Assembly: GCA_045614225.1 (NCBI GenBank)
Contig: JAZLCO010000076.1
Coordinates: forward strand, 1 to 21,750
Direction: 5' to 3'
From: UBA9715 sp045614225
Lineage (GTDB): Bacteria > Actinomycetota > Coriobacteriia > Coriobacteriales > Eggerthellaceae
DNA: 21,750 nt
Shown: positions 16,195 through 21,750 of the stretch, piece after piece
Layout: every line of letters starts with the position of its first letter
Position numbering within the stretch: the stretch's first letter is position 1
The notes under the pieces: generated by a model
Seen by the model: only the letters and a program-made list of their open reading frames with translations
Database searches by the model: none
What the model was told of the DNA's origin: nothing
Program-made: the position numbers and the translations under genes

Positions 16195-16242
16195 GGATTA
16201 CATGATGATTTAATGGTAACACAATTTATAGAAACGTAACAC
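16195..16242 (-). promoter_or_regulatory. Candidate operator/promoter of the binding-protein gene
   Basis: On the minus strand GTGTTAC occurs at 16242-16236 and again at 16222-16216, exactly 20 nt apart, with the -10-like TATAAA between them. The downstream GTAATCC (16201-16195) makes an inverted half-site (5 of 7) after 14 nt, so the arrangement GTGTTAC-N14-GTAATCC resembles the inverted NikR-type site, preceded by a third, tandem half-site. The same 20-nt element lies upstream of fmdE (12221-12251). Its position across the promoter suggests repression. Confidence 0.55.
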
Positions 16243-16284
16243 CTTTGAAGAAGGGATATTCGCAGGAGGGCTACTTATGAGAAA

Positions 16285-16309
16285 GCCCCTCTGCTGTAAA
16301 CAGAGGGGC
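16285..16309 (-). terminator. Hairpin terminator after the GMP synthase gene
   Basis: The 9-bp perfect stem GCCCCTCTG with CAGAGGGGC and a 7-nt loop lies about 24 nt past the guaA stop. The minus-strand tail is TTTCTCAT, a short U tract. Confidence 0.75.
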
Positions 16310-16332
16310 CAGAAACCGATGGGTTCTTCAGT

Positions 16333-17316
16333 CTATTCCCACTCGACTGTGGCGATTGGCTTGGGGGACAACTCGTAGCATACACGGCAGATGCCCGGTA
16401 CCTCACCGAGAATGCGGTCAGTGATCTTTTTGAGCAGCGACCAATCGAGCTCGGGCACTTCGGCGGTCATGACGTCGACTGTGTTGATGCAGCGGATGAT
16501 GCACGGCCACTCGAAGGCTCGCTTGCCATCGCGCACGCCCGTTGCACGGTAATCGGGAACGACGCAGAAGTACTGCCAGATGTCGAGACCGGCGGCATCG
16601 ATTTCCTCGCGGACGATGGCATCAGCTTCGCGTAGCGCTTCGAGGCGATCGCGCGTGATAGCGCCGGTGCAACGCACGCCCAAGCCCGGGCCTGGGAAGG
16701 GCTGACGGTACACCATGTTATCTGGGAGACCCAGCTGCTTGCCGACGACGCGAACTTCGTCTTTGAACAAAAGCTTTACAGGTTCGACAAGCTCCCAGTC
16801 GAGCTCTTCGGGCAAGCCGCCGACGTTGTGGTGGGCTTTGACGCCAGCTTCGGATTCGAGGATGTCAGGGTAGATGGTGCCTTGGCCTAGGAACCCGATT
16901 CCCTCGAGCTTGGCAGCTTCCTCGTCGAATACCTTGATGAATTCCTCGCCGATGACGTGGCGCTTGGCCTCGGGGTCTTCTACGCCTTCCAGCAGGTCGA
17001 GGAAGCGATCAACGGCATCGACGTAAATGAGCTCCGCACCCATTTGGTTTTGGAACACGTCGATGACCTGTTCTGATTCGCCCTTGCGCATGAGCCCGTG
17101 GTTGACGTGCACGCATACGAGTTGCTTGCCGATTGCCTTGATGAGCAAAGCTGCCACGACGCTCGAATCAACGCCGCCCGACAGTGCGAGAAGAACCTTG
17201 CCGTCGCCCACTTGGGCGCGCATTGCCTCGACGGCTTCGTCGATGAAGGCGTTGGCAAGTTCGGGAGTCGTGATGCGCTGCATATCGTCAGGGCGCTTGT
17301 TGGAAGTGAAATCCAT
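16333..17316 (-). CDS. guaA: GMP synthase ATP-pyrophosphatase subunit (no glutaminase domain)
   Basis: The 327-residue protein adenylates XMP and aminates it to GMP. It has the pyrophosphatase loop LALSGGVDSSVV (residues 43-54), HVNHGLMRKGE, GQGTIYPDILES, KAHHNVGGLPE, the FKDEVR and RQPFPGPGLGVR motifs, and ends SPKPIATVEWE. This is only the C-terminal half of a usual GuaA (about 525 residues): no glutamine amidotransferase domain is upstream, where the 258 nt hold only short frames. The GVRDGKRAFEWP segment resembles the archaeal and some anaerobe two-subunit form, so the glutaminase is probably encoded elsewhere. The ATG has AGGTAGGAG upstream. It has its own terminator and no operon partner. 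Confidence 0.93.
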   Translation of the reverse strand: MDFTSNKRPDDMQRITTPELANAFIDEAVEAMRAQVGDGKVLLALSGGVDSSVVAALLIKAIGKQLVCVHVNHGLMRKGESEQVIDVFQNQMGAELIYVDAVDRFLDLLEGVEDPEAKRHVIGEEFIKVFDEEAAKLEGIGFLGQGTIYPDILESEAGVKAHHNVGGLPEELDWELVEPVKLLFKDEVRVVGKQLGLPDNMVYRQPFPGPGLGVRCTGAITRDRLEALREADAIVREEIDAAGLDIWQYFCVVPDYRATGVRDGKRAFEWPCIIRCINTVDVMTAEVPELDWSLLKKITDRILGEVPGICRVCYELSPKPIATVEWE

Positions 17317-17400
17317 GGATGCTCCTACCTTTCGAGCGGGTTGATACTGGTATGCATTTTAACGGGCGCTGCGGGCAGTGGGTGCGAGAAGGGTGCAAAA

Positions 17401-17417
17401 CGTGCGTTTATCGCACG
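17401..17417. other. Small perfect hairpin in the guaA-aldA divergent region
   Basis: CGTGCG-TTTAT-CGCACG is a perfect 6-bp hairpin. On the minus strand it is followed by TTTTGC, so it might attenuate transcription toward guaA. Its role is unknown; it could also be a regulator site for either gene. Confidence 0.35.
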
Positions 17418-17499
17418 ATAAAAGACAACTTTTTTGCTTCGAAACCGCTGTTTCTTGCAGCTGCGCCGAGGATAAAGAACTATCATGAATATGAGAAGT

Positions 17500-17528
17500 T
17501 ATGCATGCGTTTGCGGGCTTCTTATATA
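17500..17528 (+). promoter_or_regulatory. Possible promoter of the aldehyde dehydrogenase gene
   Basis: TATATA (17523-17528) is preceded by TATGCA at 17 nt. The -10 box is reasonable and the -35 box is poor (three matches). The gap to the start codon is about 45 nt and contains a perfect ribosome site AGGAGG (17562-17567). Confidence 0.35.
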
Positions 17529-17574
17529 GGAAGTGGGCGCCATGCCCCAGTTGTTACGTCTAGGAGGTTTTTGA

Positions 17575-19029
17575 ATGAAGGAAACACAGCTTTTCATCAA
17601 TGGCGAGTTCCTCGACAACGGCGATCGCGAGATGCGGGAGAACATCAACCCCGCGACCGAAGAGGTCATCTCGCTGTTCCCTGTGGCAACTGAGGAAGAC
17701 GTCGCCGCGGCCGTCGACGCTGCTTATGAGGCTCAGAAGTCTTGGGAGAAGGTTCCGCCCATTGAGCGCGCTGGCTACCTGATGGAGCTCGTGCAGCTGC
17801 TCAAGGAGAACCAGGAGCTCATGGCTCGCACCAACTCCGAGGAAATGGGCAAGCCGCTGAAGCAGTCCATGGACGAGGCTGGCTGGCTGCCTGCTTATCT
17901 GCAGTACTTCGCTGCGCTGGCTCGTCACATGAAGGGCGAGATCATCCCGTCCGACCGTCCGAACGAGAACATCCTCATCTACAAGATGCCGATCGGCGTT
18001 GCCGGCCAGATCATGCCGTGGAACTTCCCGCTGTTCCTCATCGGCCGCAAGGTTGCTCCGGCTCTGATCGCTGGCTGCACAGTTGTCCTCAAGGCTTCGT
18101 CCGACTGCCCGAACGGTGCCTACGAATTCGCCAAGCTGGTGCAGAAGTCCAGCCTGCCCAAGGGCGTCATCAACGTCATCACCGGTTCGGGTGCTGTCAC
18201 CGGCAATGCGCTGGCCAGCAATCCGAAGGTCGGCATCGTCACGCTGACTGGATCCACTCCGTCAGGCATCAAGACCATGAAGGCCGCTGCCGACAACGTC
18301 ACCAAGGTTTCGCTCGAGCTCGGCGGCAAGGCGCCGGTCATCGTCATGAACGACTGCAAGCTCGACGAGACGGTCGACCATGTGCTGCCCAGCCGTATCA
18401 TCAACACCGGTCAGGCATGCAACTGCGCCGAGCGCGTGTATGTCCAGGAGGGCATCGCCGACGAGTTCATCGCCAAGATCACCGAGAAGATGAAGGCCGT
18501 CACGTTCGGTCCCGCACTCGAGGGCGACTTCGACATGGGCCCGATGGTCAACAAGGCTCAGCAAGAGCATGTCGACGAGCTGGTTCAGTCCGCCATCGCT
18601 GAAGGTGCCACGGTCCTGTGCGGTGGCAAGAAGGCCACCGTCAACGGCAAGGGCTACTACTACGAGCCGACGGTCATTGCCGACTGCAAGCATGACATGC
18701 GCATCATGAAGGAAGAGATCTTCGGTCCGGTGCTGCCCATCACGACGTTCAAGACGCTCGACGAGGCTATCGAGCTTGCAAACGATTGCGTCTACGGTTT
18801 GACTTCGTCGATCTACACGACCGACTACGATACGGTCATGAGGGCCATGAACGAGATCAAGTTCGGCGAGACTTACGTCAACCGTGAGCACTTCGAAGCC
18901 TTCCAGGGCTTCCATCAGGGCGTACGTCAGTCCGGTATCGGCGGCGAAGACGGCGAGCGCGGTCTTGAAGAGTACCTCGAGACCCACATCTGCTACATCG
19001 ATTGGGATCTCAAGCGCAACAAGGCGTAA
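17575..19029 (+). CDS. aldA: AldA-type aldehyde dehydrogenase (lactaldehyde/glycolaldehyde)
   Basis: The 484-residue NAD-dependent enzyme oxidises small aldehydes to acids, by similarity L-lactaldehyde to lactate or glycolaldehyde to glycolate. Landmarks are MPWNFPLFLIGRK (147-159), LELGGKAP with the general base Glu248, NTGQACNCAERVYV with catalytic Cys282, and EEIFGPVLP. Wide similarity to E. coli AldA runs to the end (FGETYVNREHFEAFQGFHQG and GIGGEDG). Start is firm: AGGAGG seven bases upstream. Codon choice looks strongly biased (many CTG, GGC, AAG, GAG and CGT), suggesting high expression. It stands alone with a promoter and a terminator. The exact aldehyde is not shown, but lactaldehyde would link to the lactate genes. 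Confidence 0.92.
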   Translation: MKETQLFINGEFLDNGDREMRENINPATEEVISLFPVATEEDVAAAVDAAYEAQKSWEKVPPIERAGYLMELVQLLKENQELMARTNSEEMGKPLKQSMDEAGWLPAYLQYFAALARHMKGEIIPSDRPNENILIYKMPIGVAGQIMPWNFPLFLIGRKVAPALIAGCTVVLKASSDCPNGAYEFAKLVQKSSLPKGVINVITGSGAVTGNALASNPKVGIVTLTGSTPSGIKTMKAAADNVTKVSLELGGKAPVIVMNDCKLDETVDHVLPSRIINTGQACNCAERVYVQEGIADEFIAKITEKMKAVTFGPALEGDFDMGPMVNKAQQEHVDELVQSAIAEGATVLCGGKKATVNGKGYYYEPTVIADCKHDMRIMKEEIFGPVLPITTFKTLDEAIELANDCVYGLTSSIYTTDYDTVMRAMNEIKFGETYVNREHFEAFQGFHQGVRQSGIGGEDGERGLEEYLETHICYIDWDLKRNKA

Positions 19030-19053
19030 TCGACTAGTTCAACATGTCGCATC

Positions 19054-19079
19054 GAGGAGCCGCCCACGGGCGGCTCCTC
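19054..19079 (+). terminator. Terminator-like hairpin after aldA
   Basis: A strong stem GAGGAGCCGCC with GGCGGCTCCTC and a 4-nt loop lies 25 nt past the aldA stop. It has no T tract (followed by TGTTGG), so it may act as a stabiliser or a factor-assisted stop. Confidence 0.55.
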
Positions 19080-19129
19080 TGTTGGTAGGGGCGCAGGGAT
19101 TTGGTGCTGTGTCTCTGCCGCCGGCTCCC

Positions 19130-19159
19130 TTGCTTTCCGGAAATCGAGAGTGCTATACT
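19130..19159 (+). promoter_or_regulatory. Extended -10 promoter for ilvBN
   Basis: TGCTATACT (19151-19159) is an extended -10 box, with TTGCTT (19130-19135) as a -35 at an 18-nt gap. Predicted transcript start is near 19166, about 245 nt before the ilvB start codon, which leaves a long leader. Confidence 0.55.
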
Positions 19160-19165
19160 ACCTGC

Positions 19166-19411
19166 AATTTCATACAGAAATGCGTTGACGAGGAACGCGC
19201 GGGCCAATCTGGTGCCAACCAATCCGCCAGACGTCCGATAAGCCCCTCCGAGCAGTTCGGCATGAAAGCCGAAGCTCCCGCGGACGATCTTCGCGGTGGT
19301 GGAAGCGAGTAAGCTGAGCCGGTGACCCCGAAATCGGTCATGGTACGCCATGAGGTCCTGGTGCAGCTTGCTGCAGCAGGATTTTTTGTTTTGAGGCGAA
19401 CAGGAACGACC
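19166..19411 (+). promoter_or_regulatory. Structured ilvBN leader, probable attenuator
   Basis: The leader can fold TCTGG/CCAGA (19208-19231), then CGTCCG/CGGACG (19232-19237 with 19281-19286) enclosing GAGC-AG-TTCGGC-ATGAAA-GCCGAA-GCTC (19250-19277, with an unpaired AG), then a small CATGG/CCATG hairpin (19339-19352), and finally an intrinsic terminator just before ilvB. This arrangement is typical of conditional termination of branched-chain amino acid genes. I found no clear T-box consensus, and short frames inside (19262-19312 and 19350-19394) are not rich in Ile, Val or Leu. The sensor is therefore unidentified. The region between aldA and ilvB holds no other gene. Confidence 0.55.
19356..19392 (+). 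terminator. Intrinsic terminator within the ilvB leader
   Basis: TCCTGGTGCAGC pairs with GCTGCAGCAGGA (one G-G mismatch) and is followed by TTTTTTGTTTT (19382-19392). It stands only 19 nt before the ilvB ATG and after the leader structures, the usual place for an attenuator. Confidence 0.8.
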
Positions 19412-21238
19412 ATGGCTGATGAAAAGAAGCAGCAAAAGGGAACAGTGGCTATCGCAGGGGCTCCACGCGGGCTCGGGTCGAAGAATCCCAAGCAAGGGCA
19501 AACGATGACCGGTGCCCAAGCGCTCATAGCATCACTGGAAGCCGAAGGTGTCGAAGTGATTTTCGGCTACCCAGGTGGGCAGACCATCAAGATGTACGAT
19601 GCGCTGTACGATTCGACGCAACTGCGCCATGTGCTTGCTCGTCACGAGCAAGGCGCTGTACACGAAGCCGACGGATATGCGCGTGCCACTGGCCGCGTGG
19701 GCGTGGCATTTGCCACGAGCGGTCCGGGTGCGACGAACACGGTGACGGGCATCGCAACTGCCTACATGGACTCTATACCGCTGGTTGTGATCACCGGCCA
19801 GGTTCCCCGTGCCATGGTGGGTTCCGATTCGTTCCAGGAGTCCGATATCGTTGGCATGACGATGTCCGTCGTCAAGCACAGCTACCTCATGCAATCCTCC
19901 GAAAACATCGCTCGCACCGTGCGCGAGGCGTTCCACATCGCCAAGACGGGTCGTCCGGGTCCCGTGCTCATCGACGTGCCTTCTGACCTTCTCGACGAAG
20001 AGGTTCTTTTCGAGTATCCCGACGATGTCAACATTCCATCCTATCGTCCGACATATCGGGGCAATGTCAAGCAAACTAAGGCTGCAGCACGTTTGATCGC
20101 AGATGCGAAGCGCCCTGTGCTCTACGTGGGTGGTGGCGTGGTGTCATCTGGTGCATCTGCCGAAGTGACCGAGCTTGCGCGATCGATGCGCATTCCTGTT
20201 GTGACCACGCTCATGGCCAAAGGAGCTGTACCGTCGAGCGAGCCTCTGAACTTGGGGCTTGCGGGAATGCATGGTTCCCGATATGCGAGTTGGGCGCTCG
20301 ACAAGTCTGATTTGATCATCGCATGTGGAGCTCGCTTCTCCGATCGCGTCACAGGTGACATCAACTCCTTCGCACCAGAGGCGAAAGTGATCCACATCGA
20401 CATCGATCCGGTCGAGATCGACAAGGTGCGTGAAGCGCAAGTGCCCATCGTCGGCGATGTCAAGCGCGTCGTCACGAGCTTGACTCTGGAGCTCGAGAAG
20501 ATTGACGCGCATCCAGACACACAGGCATGGATCGAGCTCATCGGCGAATGGCGTAAGCAGTTCCCACTGTATGACGAGAGTGTTGGAGACTTGCCCGATC
20601 AGGTTGTCCCCGAGATAGCCATGATGAAACTTTCCGAGCTGCTCGATCCGGAGACGTCGATTGTCGTCACCGAAGTTGGTCAACATCAGATGTGGGCTGC
20701 GCAGTTCATTGAGCGAGAGTTGCCGCGCACGTTCCTGTCTTCGGGTGGCTTGGGCACGATGGGGTTCGGTTTTCCAGCAGCTGTCGGCGCTGCGTTCGGT
20801 TGTCCCGACAAGACGATCGTCTGTATTGCAGGTGATGGTTCGTTCCAGATGAACATGCAGGAAATGGCGACTGCCGCTATCAACGACGTACCGGTGAAGG
20901 TCGTGATCGTTGACAATCGAGCGCTTGGTATGGTCCGTCAATGGCAGACGCTTTTCTACAACAAACGCTATTCGGCATCGGAACTCGATTCTGTTCCTGA
21001 CTTCGTCAAGATCGCGGATGCGTATGGATGGAAAGCCGAGCGCGTCGAACGTCCTGAAGATGTCGTTCCTGCCATAAAACGCATGCTGTCCGATGAGGGC
21101 TCGTACCTCATTGACCTTGTGATCTCGCGCGACCAGAACGTCTATCCGATGGTGAGGCCTGGGAAAGGTCTCGACGACGTCATCGGAGTCATCGATTCCG
21201 GCGAAGGTCGCACGATGGAAGAAGGGGGTGCGCGATGA
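19412..21238 (+). CDS. ilvB: Acetolactate synthase large subunit
   Basis: The 608-residue enzyme is the catalytic thiamine-diphosphate subunit that makes acetolactate (or acetohydroxybutyrate) from pyruvate, the first common step to valine, leucine and isoleucine. Motifs are EVIFGYPGGQTIKMYDAL (48-65), the catalytic Glu79 in LARHEQGAVHEADGYAR, a middle FAD-type domain, and the thiamine motif GDGSFQMNMQE (474-484) with VDNRALGMVRQWQ. I start at 19412, with AGGAACGACC upstream; MTGAQAL, the usual family start, is at residue 32, and an ATG there (19505) is possible. Residues 1-31 are a Lys/Gly-rich extension. It overlaps ilvN by four bases. Expression is probably attenuated by the leader. Confidence 0.96.
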   Translation: MADEKKQQKGTVAIAGAPRGLGSKNPKQGQTMTGAQALIASLEAEGVEVIFGYPGGQTIKMYDALYDSTQLRHVLARHEQGAVHEADGYARATGRVGVAFATSGPGATNTVTGIATAYMDSIPLVVITGQVPRAMVGSDSFQESDIVGMTMSVVKHSYLMQSSENIARTVREAFHIAKTGRPGPVLIDVPSDLLDEEVLFEYPDDVNIPSYRPTYRGNVKQTKAAARLIADAKRPVLYVGGGVVSSGASAEVTELARSMRIPVVTTLMAKGAVPSSEPLNLGLAGMHGSRYASWALDKSDLIIACGARFSDRVTGDINSFAPEAKVIHIDIDPVEIDKVREAQVPIVGDVKRVVTSLTLELEKIDAHPDTQAWIELIGEWRKQFPLYDESVGDLPDQVVPEIAMMKLSELLDPETSIVVTEVGQHQMWAAQFIERELPRTFLSSGGLGTMGFGFPAAVGAAFGCPDKTIVCIAGDGSFQMNMQEMATAAINDVPVKVVIVDNRALGMVRQWQTLFYNKRYSASELDSVPDFVKIADAYGWKAERVERPEDVVPAIKRMLSDEGSYLIDLVISRDQNVYPMVRPGKGLDDVIGVIDSGEGRTMEEGGAR

Positions 21239-21735
21239 TCGATCAGGTTGGACGTCATGTGCTCTTGGTGCTCGTTGAGAACAGGCCCGGTGTTCTGTTG
21301 CGCGTTGTCAGCCTCATTTCGAGACGCGGCTTCAACATCGAATCGCTTTCGGTGGGTCCGACTGAAGACCCAACCCGTTCGCGCATAACGATCATCACTG
21401 ACGTCGATGACGAGTCGTGGGAACAAATCACCAAGCAGCTGAACAAGCTTATCGTCGTGCACAAAATCACCGACCTCACCAACGAGCCCTCCATCGAGCG
21501 CGAGCTCGTGTTGTTCAAGGTGAACGCGCCAGCCGAGAAGCGCAGCGAGGTCATCGAGATAGCAAACCTGTTCAGGGCTAGCATTGTCGACGTGGGCAAG
21601 AGCTCGTTGACCATCGAGGCGACGGGAAGCCAAGACAAAATGGAAGGCCTCGAGGATTTGCTGCGCGCGTATGGCATCAAGGAGATAACCCGCACGGGCA
21701 AGATTGCCACCGCCCGTAACAGCAAGGATGTTTAG
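21235..21735 (+). CDS. ilvN: Acetolactate synthase regulatory small subunit
   Basis: The 166-residue protein has an N-terminal ACT domain (HVLLVLVENRPGVLLRVVSL, residues 8-27, and RRGFNIESLSVGPTED) followed by a C-terminal ALS_ss domain (ELVLFKVNA onward, about 90-160). It binds valine-type feedback inhibitors and activates the large subunit. Length is normal for the IlvN/IlvH type. It overlaps ilvB (ATGA) and has GAAGGGGG upstream, so subunits are made in balance. The gene ends 15 nt before the window edge; the usual next gene (ilvC) would follow. Confidence 0.96.
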   Translation: MIDQVGRHVLLVLVENRPGVLLRVVSLISRRGFNIESLSVGPTEDPTRSRITIITDVDDESWEQITKQLNKLIVVHKITDLTNEPSIERELVLFKVNAPAEKRSEVIEIANLFRASIVDVGKSSLTIEATGSQDKMEGLEDLLRAYGIKEITRTGKIATARNSKDV

Positions 21736-21750
21736 TAGTTGGGATGCCCG

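Noticed and set aside
17545..17552. TTGTTAC near aldA as another GTGTTAC-type operator
   Set aside because: It is a single 6-of-7 match without a partner at 20 nt or an inverted half-site at 13-15 nt.
19350..19394. 14-codon leader peptide (MRSWCSLLQQDFLF)
   Set aside because: Not enriched in the amino acids made by this pathway, and no ribosome site was seen, so ribosome-mediated attenuation is not supported.
19322..19411. IlvB reading frame extended upstream to 19322
   Set aside because: It would be translated through the terminator hairpin and its T run, giving a hydrophobic VLVQLAAAGFFVL stretch not found in the family; the site at 19412 has a ribosome site.
19166..19411. T-box riboswitch in the ilvB leader
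   Set aside because: The layout fits, and GGTGGTGG and ATGGTACG resemble the TGGN core, but I could not draw an antiterminator that pairs correctly around either. Kept only as an unidentified attenuator.

Overview
This window looks like a piece of chromosome from an anaerobic, moderately GC-rich actinobacterium. My best guess is class Coriobacteriia (Eggerthellaceae or a relative), but this is inferred from gene content and style only; no rRNA or marker gene is present. Gene families typical of anaerobes (pyrophosphate-type phosphofructokinase, class III fructose bisphosphatase, LutABC, FmdE-like protein, FIST protein) occur with a Ser/Ala-linker lipoprotein and strong purine-rich ribosome binding sites. 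All main genes look intact. There is no rRNA, tRNA, CRISPR array, transposase or phage gene.

Layout. (1) 136-4896, minus strand: lactate permease followed by lutA-lutB-lutC, a lactate uptake and oxidation unit. (2) 5201-6379, plus: a stand-alone FIST-domain sensor protein. (3) 6527-11444, minus: pyrophosphate-dependent phosphofructokinase, a CapA/PgsA-like membrane phosphoesterase with a very Arg/Ser-rich cytoplasmic tail, then class III fructose-1,6-bisphosphatase. (4) 11615-12142, plus: a four-helix membrane protein of unknown function. (5) 12221-16242: an FmdE-like metal protein, a FecCD-type permease and an ABC ATPase with a histidine-rich N-terminus on the plus strand, with the cognate-looking lipoprotein binding protein convergent on the minus strand. 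(6) 16333-17316, minus: a stand-alone GMP synthase ATP-pyrophosphatase subunit. (7) 17575-19029, plus: an AldA-type aldehyde dehydrogenase. (8) 19130-21735, plus: ilvB-ilvN behind a long structured leader that ends in a strong intrinsic terminator.

The most interesting part is region 5. The promoter regions of the fmdE-permease-ATPase operon and of the opposite-strand binding-protein gene share a 31-nt element (24/31 identical by eye) built from GTRTTAC and GTGTTAC heptamers exactly 20 nt apart. The heptamer matches the half-site I recall for deltaproteobacterial (Geobacter) NikR. With the His-rich ATPase N-terminus and the FmdE-like protein, this suggests a co-regulated, possibly nickel- or cobalt-specific FecBCD-type importer. 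The metal assignment is an inference.

A second theme is a dispersed 31-nt palindromic repeat (TGGCACA-N3-YTCCCWGGGA-N3-TGTGCCA type) at three intergenic sites. At two of them it occurs as pairs, and there it starts or ends three bases from a stop codon. At 14866-14935 the pair forms a nearly perfect long hairpin between two convergent genes.

Metabolically the genes fit together. Lactate (and perhaps lactaldehyde, via AldA) is oxidised to pyruvate. Pyruvate feeds the acetolactate synthase IlvBN for branched-chain amino acids, and carbon can also rise through gluconeogenesis, where the phosphofructokinase and bisphosphatase set the balance at fructose-6-phosphate.
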